Assembly (NCBI GenBank): GCA_035631615.1
Contig: DASQIK010000003.1
Location: 6,538 to 70,537, forward strand
Direction: 5' to 3'
DNA from: UBA5189 sp035631615
GTDB lineage: Bacteria; Chloroflexota; Limnocylindria; Limnocylindrales; CSP1-4
Length of the DNA: 64,000 nucleotides
In this document: positions 17,880-27,005 of the stretch, piece after piece
Layout: each line of letters opens with the position of its first letter
How positions within the stretch are numbered: position 1 is the stretch's first letter
Notes under the pieces: generated by a model
Told to the model about the DNA's origin: nothing
What the model saw: only the letters and a program-made list of their open reading frames with translations
The model's database searches: none
Made by a program: the position numbers and the translations under genes

Positions 17880-20399
17880 ATGGCCACGCTGCCCGATCGG
17901 GCCAAGGTCGTCGTCATCGGCGCCGGGATCGTCGGCAACAGCATGGCCTGGCACCTCGCCCGGCTCGGCTGGCGCGACATCGTGCTGCTCGAGAAGGGCA
18001 CCCTGCCGAGCCCGGGCGGATCGACGGGTCACGCCTCCAACTTCATCTTCCTGACCGACCACTCGAAGGAGATGACGGCGTTCACGCTCGACAGCGTGCG
18101 TCAGTACGAGGAGCTCGGGGTGTTCACGAAGACCGGCGGCATCGAGGTCGCCCGCACGCCCGAGCGGATGCAGGAGCTCACCCGCCGGATCACCTCGTCG
18201 AAGTCCTGGGGCATCGAGCCGGCGGAGCTCATCTCGACCGAGCGCGTCAAGGAGCTCGTGCCGTTCATCAACGCGGACATCGTCCTCGGCGGCGTGTTCT
18301 GGCCGAACGTCGGCGTCGTCGACTCGCTCGAGGCCGGAACGCTCATGCGCAAGAAGGCGCAGGAGCTCGGCGCGCTCACGATCGGCGCCGGGGTCGAGGT
18401 CACGGGCCTCGACACGAAGGACGGCCGGGTCACCGGTGTCCGGACCGATCAGGGCGACATCGCCACCGACACCGTCGTCATCGCCTGCGGCGTGTGGAGC
18501 CCGCGGATCGCCGCGATGGCCGGCGCCTCGATCCCGCTCACGCCGGCGGTCCACCAGATGATCGACATCGGGCCGGTGGCGATCTTCGAGCACGTGGAGA
18601 GCGCGGTCGGCTACCCGATCATCCGCGACGTCGACACGAACATGTACGAGCGCCAGCACGGCAACGAGTTCGAGGTCGGCTCGTACGCGCATCGGGCGAT
18701 CCTCATGGACCCGGACGACATCCCATCGATCGCAGAGGCGGCCCTGTCGCCGACGATGCTGCCGTTCACGCAGGACGACTTCGACCCGCAGCTCGAGGAC
18801 GCGCTCGAGCTGTTCCCGGAGGTCATGGGCGACGAGCGCGCCGGCATGAAGCTCGCCATCAACGGCCTGCTATCGCTGACCCCGGACGGCAACCCCATCC
18901 TCGGCGAGACGCCGGAGGTCAAGGGCCTCTGGTCCGCCGCCGCGATCTGGATCAAGGAAGCCCCCGGGATCGCCAGGACGATCGCCGAGTGGATGACGAC
19001 CGGCGAGCCCGAGATCGACCCGCACGGATCCGATATCGCCCGGTTCTACGACCACCACAAGACGGCCAGGCACATCTCCGCCCGTACGATCGAGGGCTAC
19101 AACAAGACCTACGGCATCGTCCACCCGATGGAGCAGTGGGCCTCCAATCGCGGCGTGCGGCTGTCGCCGTTCCACGAGCGCGAGCAGGCCCTCGGCGCCG
19201 AGTTCTTCGAGGCCGCCGGCTGGGAGCGGCCGTACTGGTACGGGTCCAACGAGCGCCTCCTCGCCGACTACGGCGATCGCGTCATGCCGCGCGCGGCGGA
19301 GTGGGAATCGCGCTGGTGGTCGCCGATCATCAACGCCGAGCACCTCGCGATGCGCGATCGGGCCGGAATGGTCGACCTGTCCGCGTTCGCGATCTTCGAC
19401 ATCACCGGGCCGGGCGCACTCGCCGCGCTCGAGCGGCTGTGCGTGAACAAGGTGGACGTTGCGCCGGGGCGGACCGTGTACACGCCGCTCCTGAACGGCG
19501 CCGGCGGGATCCTTGCCGACCTCACGATCATGCGGCTCGCGCACGACCGGTTCCGCGTCGTCACCGGCGGCGGCATGGGCATGCGCGACAAGAAGCTGTT
19601 CGTGGACGGCCTGCCGGCGGACGGCTCGGCGCAGCTGTTCGACGCGACGAGCGAGCTGACGACCATCGGGCTGTGGGGCCCGCGCGCGCGGGACATCCTC
19701 GCCGGCGTCACCTCGGACGACGTCTCGCACGCCGCCTTCCCGTTCCTGACCTCGAAGACGGTCGAGATCAACGGGGTGCGTGCGCTGGCATCACGGATCT
19801 CGTACGTGGGCGAGCTCGGCTGGGAGATCTACGCGCCGATGGAGCAGGGCCGCCGCGTCTGGGATGCGCTCTGGGAGGCGGGCCAGCCACACGGCCTGGT
19901 GCCGGTGGGCATCGGGACGTACGCCGTCACCGCGCGGCTCGAGAAGGGCTACCGGGCGCACGGCAACGAGCTCGAGCTGGACTTCAACCTGGTCGACGCG
20001 GGCATGGCCCGCCCGACCGTCAAGGACGCCGATTTCGTCGGCAAGGCGGCGTACCTTGCGCAGCGGGCCGCGCCGCCGATCGCCGTGCTGTGTACGCTCA
20101 CCCTCGAGGACGCGACCTCGAAGAGCGGCGTCAAGCGCTACATGCTCGGGCGCGAGCCGATCCTGTCGAAGGCCGGCAAGCCGCTCACCGACGCGCACGG
20201 CCGTCGCGCGTACGCGACCTCGGCCGGCTCCGGCCCATCGATCGGGAAGCATCTCCTGATGTCGTACCTGCCCCTCGAGGAGGCGGTCGTCGGCAATGAG
20301 CTCCTGGTCGAGTACCTCGGCGAGCACTACCCCGTGACCGTCGCCGTGGCAGGCGCCGCCCCCCTCTTCGATCCCGACAACACGAGGATCCGTTCATGA
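17880..20399 (+). CDS. Dimethylglycine/sarcosine dehydrogenase-like flavoprotein (DAO + GcvT)
   Basis: This 839-residue protein has two parts. Residues 1-400 form a DAO-type FAD domain with the GxGxxG dinucleotide motif VVIGAGIVGNSMAWHLAR and a covalent-FAD-type His candidate in GSTGHASNF. Residues about 430-835 form a glycine-cleavage T/aminomethyltransferase domain (RDRAGMVDLSAFAIFDITGP, ISYVGELGWEIY, LEKGYRAHGNELELD). Enzymes of this design oxidatively demethylate dimethylglycine or sarcosine and pass the C1 unit to tetrahydrofolate. Dehydrogenase forms hand electrons to ETF, and the ETF beta gene overlaps this stop by 4 nt (ATGA). That coupling favours a dehydrogenase over an oxidase. Substrate identity is inference. 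Confidence 0.9.
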   Translation: MATLPDRAKVVVIGAGIVGNSMAWHLARLGWRDIVLLEKGTLPSPGGSTGHASNFIFLTDHSKEMTAFTLDSVRQYEELGVFTKTGGIEVARTPERMQELTRRITSSKSWGIEPAELISTERVKELVPFINADIVLGGVFWPNVGVVDSLEAGTLMRKKAQELGALTIGAGVEVTGLDTKDGRVTGVRTDQGDIATDTVVIACGVWSPRIAAMAGASIPLTPAVHQMIDIGPVAIFEHVESAVGYPIIRDVDTNMYERQHGNEFEVGSYAHRAILMDPDDIPSIAEAALSPTMLPFTQDDFDPQLEDALELFPEVMGDERAGMKLAINGLLSLTPDGNPILGETPEVKGLWSAAAIWIKEAPGIARTIAEWMTTGEPEIDPHGSDIARFYDHHKTARHISARTIEGYNKTYGIVHPMEQWASNRGVRLSPFHEREQALGAEFFEAAGWERPYWYGSNERLLADYGDRVMPRAAEWESRWWSPIINAEHLAMRDRAGMVDLSAFAIFDITGPGALAALERLCVNKVDVAPGRTVYTPLLNGAGGILADLTIMRLAHDRFRVVTGGGMGMRDKKLFVDGLPADGSAQLFDATSELTTIGLWGPRARDILAGVTSDDVSHAAFPFLTSKTVEINGVRALASRISYVGELGWEIYAPMEQGRRVWDALWEAGQPHGLVPVGIGTYAVTARLEKGYRAHGNELELDFNLVDAGMARPTVKDADFVGKAAYLAQRAAPPIAVLCTLTLEDATSKSGVKRYMLGREPILSKAGKPLTDAHGRRAYATSAGSGPSIGKHLLMSYLPLEEAVVGNELLVEYLGEHYPVTVAVAGAAPLFDPDNTRIRS

Positions 20400-21232
20400 A
20401 CATCCTCGTCTGCGTGAAGCGGGTGCCGCAGACCGGCGGCCGGATCGTGCTCAGCGCCGACGGCCAGGCGATCGATACGAGGTTCCTCGGCCACACGATC
20501 AGCCCGCACGAGGAGTGCGGCGTCGAGGAGGCCGTCCAGATCGTCGAGAAGGAGGGCGGCACCTCCGCCGTGCTGACGCTCGGCCCCGCGGAGGCCGAGG
20601 AGCAGCTCCGCGACGCGATAGCGATCGGGATCGATCGGGCGATCCTGCTCGAGACCCAGGGCGGCGAGTGGGACCCGGTGTCGACCGCGGCGGTGATCGC
20701 CGAAACCATCCAGGCCCAGGAGGCGGCGAACGGCACCTTCGACCTGCTGTTCTTCGGCAACGAGGCGGCCGACACCGGCGACTACCAGGTCGGTGTCCGC
20801 GTGGCCGTCGCGCTGGGTCGGCCGGTGATCAACTGCATCAAGGACATCTGGTTCACCGACGACCGGCGTGCTGTCCTCGCCCGACGCGAGGCGCCGGGCG
20901 GCGGCTGGGAGACGTACGAGCTGCCGCTCCCGGCGGTCCTGGGCGTGAAGGAAGGCCTCAACCTGCCCCGCTACCCGTCGGTGCCGGGCCGGCTTCGGGC
21001 GAGGAAGAAGGAGGTCGAGCGGGTGCCGTTGGGCGCCTCGCCGTCCGGTGCGCTGGGCCTCGGCGCGGGCGAGGACTCGGCGAGTGTCGACAGCGCGGTC
21101 CCGGGCCCGACGAAGCTCCTCCTGCGACTGCCGGCGGAGGAACGGACGGCCGCCGAGGTGATCGGGCGGGGCGCCGAGGCGGCGCCCGCGGTCGTCGACC
21201 TGCTCGAGCGCATCGGGGTCCTGGCGCGATGA
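20396..21232 (+). CDS. etfB: Electron transfer flavoprotein beta subunit
   Basis: This 278-residue protein starts with NILVCVKRVPQTGG, the standard ETF-beta opening. It has the AMP-binding region around FGNEAADTGDYQVGVRVA and the recognition-loop region near LGVKEGLNLPRYPS. The partner alpha subunit overlaps by 4 nt (ATGA). With the upstream flavoprotein dehydrogenase it should collect electrons from methylamine-type oxidation and feed them to an ETF:quinone oxidoreductase encoded elsewhere. The C-terminal region is Pro/Gly-rich. Confidence 0.94.
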   Translation: MNILVCVKRVPQTGGRIVLSADGQAIDTRFLGHTISPHEECGVEEAVQIVEKEGGTSAVLTLGPAEAEEQLRDAIAIGIDRAILLETQGGEWDPVSTAAVIAETIQAQEAANGTFDLLFFGNEAADTGDYQVGVRVAVALGRPVINCIKDIWFTDDRRAVLARREAPGGGWETYELPLPAVLGVKEGLNLPRYPSVPGRLRARKKEVERVPLGASPSGALGLGAGEDSASVDSAVPGPTKLLLRLPAEERTAAEVIGRGAEAAPAVVDLLERIGVLAR

Positions 21233-22215
21233 GCGGCCCGGTGCTCGCCTTCGTCGAGCACGCGGGCGGCGAGCCGGATCGCCTGTCGCTGGAGGCGCTG
21301 ACGCTCGCGCGCGGCCTGGCGACGAAGCTCGGCGCGCCGCTGGACGCCGTCGTGCTCGGGTCCGCGGCCGACGGCGTCGCGGGTCAGCTCGGGCCGCATG
21401 GCGTCGGGCTCGCCCATGTCGCGACCGACGCGCGGCTCGACGACTTCGCCCCGGCGGCGTGGGGCGCGGCGATTCGCACCGTCGTGGCGGCTCGAAACCC
21501 GGCGGCCGTCGTCGTGGCCGGCAGCGAGCGGTCCAACGAGGTGCTCGCCCATGTTGCGGCGCGGCTCGGGCTCCCGATGGCGGCCAACGTCATCGAGGTG
21601 ATGCCCGGTGACGCGTGGCGGCTCGTCCGCCAGCGTTGGGCCGGCAGCCTGCTCGAGGACGCGGCGCTGGACGCCCCGATCCGCCTGCTCACCGTCGCGC
21701 CCCACGCGGTCGCGGCGGCCCCGACCGCGTCATCCCCTGCGCCGACGGTGTCGCGCTTCGATCCGGAGCTCGAACCCGCCGACCTGGTCGCGCGCGTCGT
21801 CAGGCGCGAGCCGAAGGAATCGGCCGGCGTCTCGCTCGCCGACGCGAAGGTCGTCGTCGGCGGTGGACGCGGCGTCGGGTCGGCGGCCGGGTTCGCGAAC
21901 CTCGAGGCGCTCGCGAGCGAGCTCGGCGGTGCCGTCGGCGGCTCGCGGGTCGTGACCAGCCTCGGTTGGCGCCCACACTCGGACCAGATCGGCCAGACAG
22001 GGCTGCGGATCGCCCCGGACCTGTACATCGCCTGCGGCATCAGTGGTGCGATCCAGCACATCGTCGGATGCAAGGCCGCCAAGCGGATCCTCGCGATCAA
22101 CACCGATCCCGACTCGCCGATCATGGCCGTCGCCGATTACGCCGTCATCGGCGACCTCGGGTCGGTCGTGCCCGCGATCACGGCCGAGATCGAGCGCCGA
22201 CGCGCCTCGACCTGA
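21229..22215 (+). CDS. etfA: Electron transfer flavoprotein alpha subunit
   Basis: This 328-residue protein starts at the ATG at 21229, overlapping the etfB stop. The FAD-binding C-terminal half is intact: VVVGGGRGVGS, TSLGWRPHSDQIGQTG, YIACGISGAIQHIVG and INTDPDSPIMAVADYAVIGD. It forms a heterodimer with the beta subunit and carries the redox-active FAD. It is the last gene of the plus-strand oxidative operon (aldehyde dehydrogenase, flavoprotein, etfB, etfA), convergent with asparagine synthase 3 bp away. Confidence 0.95.
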   Translation: MSGPVLAFVEHAGGEPDRLSLEALTLARGLATKLGAPLDAVVLGSAADGVAGQLGPHGVGLAHVATDARLDDFAPAAWGAAIRTVVAARNPAAVVVAGSERSNEVLAHVAARLGLPMAANVIEVMPGDAWRLVRQRWAGSLLEDAALDAPIRLLTVAPHAVAAAPTASSPAPTVSRFDPELEPADLVARVVRREPKESAGVSLADAKVVVGGGRGVGSAAGFANLEALASELGGAVGGSRVVTSLGWRPHSDQIGQTGLRIAPDLYIACGISGAIQHIVGCKAAKRILAINTDPDSPIMAVADYAVIGDLGSVVPAITAEIERRRAST

Positions 22216-22218
22216 CCC

Positions 22219-24057
22219 TCAGGCCGCCGCGGCGGCGACTTCGGCGACGGCTTGCGGCGGATCGATGTAGACGCGCAGCCAGATCTCGGCGTTGATCACG
22301 CGCCAGAAGAACAGCGATCGCCGGCCCTTGCCCTCGCAGGCGCGCCGGAACGCCTCGGCGATGGCCGGTGCGTCCCAGTACGGCCGGCTCGTGAAGCTCG
22401 GGGAGTGGAGGATGCGCTGCAACGCCGGCTGCTCGTCCCGGAACCAGCGGAACTCCGGCGTGGTGAAGCCGATCTTCTTCGTCCGCCGATAGATCCGATT
22501 CGGCAGGGAGCTTCGGAGGGCCTCGCGCAGGATCCGCCGGCTCGTTCCGCGATCGATGATCGCGGAGGTCGGGAGCCGCAACACCGCCTCGACCAGCTCC
22601 TGGTCGAGGAATGGCAGGCGGGTCTCGATCGCATGCGACATCGAGATCCGGTCCTCGTAGCGGAGGAGCGGCGGCAGGCTGTACGTGGTCAGGTCCTGGA
22701 GCAGCCGCAGCTTCACGTTGTCATGCGAGCGCTCGTCGACCGCCGGCGGGCGATGGCGGCGGAACGCGGGTCGAAGGAGCGACACGTCCGATGCGCCCTG
22801 GAAGCGCGCCCGAATGCGGCTGGCGATCAGCGGCACCAGCACGGCCCGCCATCGGAATGCCTCGACGACGAGCTGCCGCAGGTGGCCCTCGCGGAGGAGC
22901 TCGCGGAGGTAGATGTAGGGGTACACGTCATAGCCGCCGAGCAGCTCGTCGCCGCCCTGGCCGTCGATGAGCACGGTGACGTGGTCCTTCGCCATCCGCA
23001 TCACGGTCCACATGGCGTACGGGGCGCTGCTCACCATCGGCATCTCGACCTGCCGGACGAGCTGGTCCAGCTCGGCGATGAGGCCGCGGTGGGTCGGTGC
23101 GATGCGATGGCTCACCGCGTGGGTGGCCCGGACGACGCTGTCGATGTACGTCGATTCGTCGATCGTGTCGTTGGGAAACACCGCCGAGAAGGTCTGCAGC
23201 CGCGGCCCGAGCGACTTCGCATCACGCGCTTCCGCCTTGAGCTGCTCGGCGAGGATGACCGTGATCGACGACGAGTCGAGTCCGCCTGACAGGCACGTGC
23301 CGACCGGAACGTCGGAGATCAGCCGGCGCGACACGGCACGCTCGAAGAGGACCCGGAACGCCGCCGGGTCAGGCGATCCGTCCGAAGCGAGCGTCCCCTC
23401 CCAGTAGCGCTCGGTCCGCATGCCACGCGCGTCGATCTCGACGAACGAAGCGGCAGGCACCGACTCGATCCCCTCGAAGAAGGTCGCCGTCGAGTGGTCG
23501 AACAGGCCGTGCGCGAGATAGTCGAACATGACGTCGTCGTTCACTCGGCGCGGAAAGGCCGGGTCGGCAAGGATCGCCTTGATCTCCGAGGCGAAGACGA
23601 GCCGGTCTGCCCATCGACCGACGTACAGCGGCTTGATGCCGAAGTGGTCGCGGCTCAGGATCAGCTTCGGCTCGGCGCCGCGCTCGTCGAGCAGCGCCAG
23701 GCCCCACATGCCGTTGAACCGCCGGAACGCCTCCGCGCCCCATGCCGCGTAGGCCTCGAGCACCACCTCGCTGTCGGAGCTGGTCCGGAATGCGTGCCCG
23801 AGGGCCTCGAGCTCCACCCGCAGCTCGCGGAAGTTGTAGACCTCGCCGTTGTAGACGAGGTGCAGCCGGCCGTCCGCGGTCGTCATCGGCTGGTCGCCCG
23901 AAACGAGGTCGATGATCTTGAGCCGGCGCATGCCGATGCTCGCGACGTCCGTCTCGACGTACCCGCCCCCGTCGGGCCCGCGATGGGCCAGGGCGTCGTT
24001 CATGCCCTCGAGCAGCGACCTCGACGGCGCGCCGAAGAAGCCGGCAATCCCGCACAC
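22219..24057 (-). CDS. asnB: Asparagine synthase (glutamine-hydrolysing)
   Basis: This 612-residue class-II glutamine amidotransferase begins MCGIAGFFG, with Cys2 as the nucleophile. It has AHRGPDGGG and YNGEVYNFRELR in the glutaminase half. The C-terminal ATP-pyrophosphatase half has GTCLSGGLDSSSI (PP-loop SGGLDSS) and LIDGQGGDELLGGYD. It converts aspartate, glutamine and ATP to asparagine; some homologues amidate other substrates in cell-surface sugar or peptide pathways. Its place inside an amine-catabolism island on the opposite strand has no obvious functional reason. Confidence 0.93.
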   Translation of the reverse strand: MCGIAGFFGAPSRSLLEGMNDALAHRGPDGGGYVETDVASIGMRRLKIIDLVSGDQPMTTADGRLHLVYNGEVYNFRELRVELEALGHAFRTSSDSEVVLEAYAAWGAEAFRRFNGMWGLALLDERGAEPKLILSRDHFGIKPLYVGRWADRLVFASEIKAILADPAFPRRVNDDVMFDYLAHGLFDHSTATFFEGIESVPAASFVEIDARGMRTERYWEGTLASDGSPDPAAFRVLFERAVSRRLISDVPVGTCLSGGLDSSSITVILAEQLKAEARDAKSLGPRLQTFSAVFPNDTIDESTYIDSVVRATHAVSHRIAPTHRGLIAELDQLVRQVEMPMVSSAPYAMWTVMRMAKDHVTVLIDGQGGDELLGGYDVYPYIYLRELLREGHLRQLVVEAFRWRAVLVPLIASRIRARFQGASDVSLLRPAFRRHRPPAVDERSHDNVKLRLLQDLTTYSLPPLLRYEDRISMSHAIETRLPFLDQELVEAVLRLPTSAIIDRGTSRRILREALRSSLPNRIYRRTKKIGFTTPEFRWFRDEQPALQRILHSPSFTSRPYWDAPAIAEAFRRACEGKGRRSLFFWRVINAEIWLRVYIDPPQAVAEVAAAAA

Positions 24058-24113
24058 GCCGCCATCCTAGGCGCCGATGTCCGGAGCGATGAGAACCGTG
24101 CGCGAACGCCTCT

Positions 24114-25310
24114 CTACATCGCCCTGGCGCCCGCGCTTCGCAGGCGCGCGGGGTTGAGGGCAAGTGCGAGCGGGATCATCGAGATCGAGATCGCGACCAG
24201 GATCCACACGACGCCACGGAAGTTGCCGGTCGCGTCGCGGACGATCCCGAGCACCACCGGCGAGAGCGCGGCGAGCGTGTAGCCGATCAGGAGCATGAGC
24301 GCGCTGATCGACGCGGCATCCGCGCCGTCGCTGGCGACGTCGACCGGGAGCGTCAACGCCAGCGGGAAATAGGCGCCGATTCCGAGGCCGAGCAGTGCGA
24401 TTGCGAGCAGTGTCAGCGCCGACCCGGGCGCCTCGCCGGGCGTCAACGCGACGATGGTCGCGCCGGCCACCGAGAGCAGGGCCGCGAGCGTCAGCTGGGT
24501 GCGACGAGTGCCCACGCGGTCCGCGAACGCGGGCACGGCGAGCGTCGACACCAGGCCGATGCCCGTGAACAGCGCGATGAGGCCGCCGGCCTGCGCAGAG
24601 CTCCAGCCGCGCTCCACGTACACGCTCCCGAACCAGGTGATGCAGCCGTAGAACAGGATCGACTGCGAGCCGAAGATGGCGCCGAGGAGCCACGCGGCCG
24701 GCCGGCGCCAGGGGAGCTTCGGGCGCGATGGGGCGACCCGCTCGTGGCCCGCGTCCTTCGGGGCGAGGAGCAGCCACGCGGCCAGCGACACGAAGGCGGC
24801 AGCGGCCACGATCGCGAACGCGGCGCGCCAGCCGCCGAACGCGTCCGCAAGGGGGACCGCAACCGCCGCCGTGATCGTCCCGCCGATCACGAAGCCGATG
24901 ACATAGGCGCCGGTCCCGGCAGCCGGATGGTTCGGCAGGCGCGCCCGGACCACCATCGACAGGATGGGTCCCACGACAGCCATCCCGACGCCGATCCCGA
25001 TCGTGGCGCCGAGGACGGTCAGCGTGTCGGGCAGGAAGGCCCGCGCGACGCCGAACACCGCGACAAGCGCCACGCAGATCGCGACGCCGAGCCGCGGCCC
25101 GATCGAGGCCGCCAGCACGGGGCCCAGCGGCGCGAGGAGGCCCATGCACAGCACCGGGATCGTCCCGAGGAGGCCCGCGACCGCGTGGGACATCCCGAGC
25201 TCGGCCTGCACCTGGCCCACGAGCGGGCCGATGATCAATGCCTGGGTCCGGAACGCGAGCCCCACGAGCACGAGCGCCGCGACGACACCGATCCAGCCGC
25301 GGTCTGCCAT
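24114..25310 (-). CDS. MFS transporter, CynX/NimT-like
   Basis: This protein of about 398 residues has 12 predicted helices. The start used is the ATG at 25310. A frame continues upstream, and a GTG near 25370 would add a Ser/Gly-rich 20-residue tail. The sequence (FRTQALIIGPLVGQVQAELGMSHAVAGLLGTIPVLCMGLLAP) closely fits the cyanate/nitroimidazole-type MFS family. The inter-domain loop (LLAPKDAGHERVAPSRPKLPWRRP) is short and basic. It follows the IclR regulator gene on the same strand, so it is probably part of the regulated uptake system, but the solute is unknown. Confidence 0.86.
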   Translation of the reverse strand: MADRGWIGVVAALVLVGLAFRTQALIIGPLVGQVQAELGMSHAVAGLLGTIPVLCMGLLAPLGPVLAASIGPRLGVAICVALVAVFGVARAFLPDTLTVLGATIGIGVGMAVVGPILSMVVRARLPNHPAAGTGAYVIGFVIGGTITAAVAVPLADAFGGWRAAFAIVAAAAFVSLAAWLLLAPKDAGHERVAPSRPKLPWRRPAAWLLGAIFGSQSILFYGCITWFGSVYVERGWSSAQAGGLIALFTGIGLVSTLAVPAFADRVGTRRTQLTLAALLSVAGATIVALTPGEAPGSALTLLAIALLGLGIGAYFPLALTLPVDVASDGADAASISALMLLIGYTLAALSPVVLGIVRDATGNFRGVVWILVAISISMIPLALALNPARLRSAGARAM

Positions 25311-25386
25311 CTCCGGCGACTGGCTCGCGCTGCTGACGGTCCCGCCAGACCCGCCGTTCCTGCTGGTCACCTCCGCCACGCGAGCG

Positions 25387-26157
25387 TCAGCTGCCGGCTC
25401 GGAGGCGGGCGCCGATGCGAGCCGCCGCGGTGCGGACCGCAGCCGCGATCGGCGCCTCCTCGCCGGGACCGGGGAACCGGTAGGTCGGCCCGTGGACGTG
25501 CACCGCGGCAACGATCTCCGCGCGGGCATCCGCGATCGGTGCCGCGACGGAGCTGATCCCGACCGAGTACTCGTCAACGACCCAAGCGTGACCGTCACGG
25601 CGGACGTCGCGGAGCCGCTCGAGGAGCGCGCCCGCATCCGTCAGGGTGCGTGGGGTGAACGCCTCGAGGGGTTCGGCGAGGTAGCGGGCGAGCATCGGCG
25701 CCGGGAGCTGGGCGAGGAACACCTGCCCGGACGACACGGCGTGGAGCGGGATGCGCGTGCCCGTCCAATCGCGGACGGTGACCTGGTTCGGGTTGGGCGG
25801 CTCGACCTGGTCGACGTACTGGACGGTCCAGCCGTCGCGGATCGAGACCCCTGCCGCCTCGCCAAGCTCGGCGGCCAGTCCGGCGAGGGTCGGGCGGGCG
25901 ATGGAGACGATGTCCCACGTCTCGCTCAGCCCCGAGGCGATGGCGAGGAGGTCCGGCCCGAGCCGGTAGCGGCGCTCGCCTGGCACCTGCTCGACGGCGC
26001 CCTCGGCGGCCAGTGCGGAGAGCAGGCGTGCGGCCGTAGATTTCGGGATGTGGGACGCCATGGCGACGTCGCTGACGCCGAGTGGCCCATTCCCGAGCGC
26101 GCGAAGCACCGCAAAGGCGCGCCTGAGGCTCTGGACGCCGATCGTCGGGCTGGACAT
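25387..26157 (-). CDS. IclR family transcriptional regulator
   Basis: This 256-residue protein starts at the ATG at 26157. It has an N-terminal winged HTH (about residues 8-68: RAFAVLRALGNGPLGVSDVAMASHIPKSTAARLLSALAAEG) and a C-terminal IclR effector domain (about residues 80-250), including HAVSSGQVFLAQLP and SVAAPIADARAEIVAAVHVHGP. IclR proteins usually sense a small metabolite and bind short palindromes. It is divergent from the corrinoid-protein gene, and the 106-bp gap holds two candidate operators (26193-26227); a third lies at the start of the DUF1638 gene. It is the likely regulator of the corrinoid operon. Confidence 0.92.
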   Translation of the reverse strand: MSSPTIGVQSLRRAFAVLRALGNGPLGVSDVAMASHIPKSTAARLLSALAAEGAVEQVPGERRYRLGPDLLAIASGLSETWDIVSIARPTLAGLAAELGEAAGVSIRDGWTVQYVDQVEPPNPNQVTVRDWTGTRIPLHAVSSGQVFLAQLPAPMLARYLAEPLEAFTPRTLTDAGALLERLRDVRRDGHAWVVDEYSVGISSVAAPIADARAEIVAAVHVHGPTYRFPGPGEEAPIAAAVRTAAARIGARLRAGS

Positions 26158-26192
26158 GGGACCCTCGCGTGGGCTAGTGTGGCGGCTCGGGC

Positions 26193-26227
26193 GTTCCACT
26201 ATACGGCACCGTTCCACGATGTGGAAC
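26193..26227. promoter_or_regulatory. Tandem IclR-type operators upstream of the corrinoid protein gene
   Basis: A perfect 17-bp palindrome GTTCCACGATGTGGAAC occupies 26211-26227. A second, weaker copy, GTTCCACTATACGGCAC, occupies 26193-26209, an 18-bp offset. They lie between the divergent IclR and corrinoid-protein genes, 36 bp before the latter's ATG. The shape and position match IclR-family operators. The same palindrome recurs at 26989-27005. Confidence 0.72.
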
Positions 26228-26263
26228 CCACGAAATCGGCGGATCAGATCCGGAGGCAGCGGT

Positions 26264-26983
26264 ATGGCCCCCGATGCGGGCACGGACAACCAGGGCGGCG
26301 AGGCGTTCGACCTCTCGACGCTTGCCGACGACGAGCTCGTCGAGCAGATGCATAACGACCTGTACGACGGCATGGCCCCGGAGATCACCGAGGGTACGAA
26401 CATCCTCCTCGGTCGCGGCTGGGGCCCGGACAAGGTCCTCAACGACGCGCTCGTCGAGGGCATGCGCATCGTCGGCATCGATTTCCGGGACGGCATCCTG
26501 TTCGTCCCGGAGGTTCTCCTCGCGGCGAATGCCATGAAGGCCGGCATGGCGATCCTGCGGCCGCTGCTCGCCGAGACCGGCGCGAAGCCGATCGGGAAGG
26601 TCGTCATCGGGACGGTCAAGGGCGACATCCACGACATCGGCAAGAACCTGGTCGCGATGATGCTCGAAGGCGCCGGCTTCGAGGTCTTCGACCTCGGCAT
26701 CAACACCGATGCCGACAAGTTCATCGCCGCGCTCGAGCAGCACAAGCCGGACATCCTGGGCATGTCCGCGCTCCTCACGACGACGATGCCGTACATGAAG
26801 GTCGTGGTCGCCGAGCTCGTGAAGCGGGGCATCCGCGACGACTACATCGTGCTCGTCGGCGGCGCGCCGCTGAACGAGGAGTTCGGCAAGGCGGTCGGCG
26901 CGGACGCGTACTGTCGCGACGCCGCGATCGCCGTCGAGACCGCTCGATCGCTGGTTCTGGAACGCCGTGCTCGAGTCGCCTGA
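26264..26983 (+). CDS. Methyltransferase corrinoid protein (MtbC/MttC/MtgC type)
   Basis: This 239-residue protein starts at the ATG at 26264, with GGAGG upstream. It has an N-terminal helical cap domain (about residues 20-105) and a B12-binding domain with the lower-ligand motif GDIHDIGKNL (D-x-H-x-x-G), the SALLTTTMPYMK segment and GGAPLNEEFG. Such proteins carry a methyl group on cobalt between a substrate-specific methyltransferase and a second one acting on tetrahydrofolate or CoM. Candidate partners follow: MttB-family (31350) and methyl-H4folate:corrinoid methyltransferase (28143). The tandem operator suggests substrate-induced expression. Confidence 0.94.
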   Translation: MAPDAGTDNQGGEAFDLSTLADDELVEQMHNDLYDGMAPEITEGTNILLGRGWGPDKVLNDALVEGMRIVGIDFRDGILFVPEVLLAANAMKAGMAILRPLLAETGAKPIGKVVIGTVKGDIHDIGKNLVAMMLEGAGFEVFDLGINTDADKFIAALEQHKPDILGMSALLTTTMPYMKVVVAELVKRGIRDDYIVLVGGAPLNEEFGKAVGADAYCRDAAIAVETARSLVLERRARVA

Positions 26984-26988
26984 GGCAG

Positions 26989-27005
26989 GTTCCACGATGC
27001 GGAAC
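26989..27005. promoter_or_regulatory. Third IclR-type operator, overlapping the DUF1638 start codon
   Basis: GTTCCACGATGCGGAAC is identical at 16 of 17 positions to the palindrome at 26211-26227. Its central GATG contains the ATG at 26997, so bound repressor would sit on the start of the next gene. Confidence 0.55.

Noticed and set aside
16092..18692. 866-residue minus-strand frame opposite the aldehyde dehydrogenase
   Set aside because: It lies antisense to two genes with complete active-site motifs; composition is typical of a GC-driven shadow frame.
26048..26263. N-terminal extension of the corrinoid protein
   Set aside because: The frame is open, but it covers the IclR gene start and the operators; the ATG at 26264 has a good ribosome binding site and fits the family's length.
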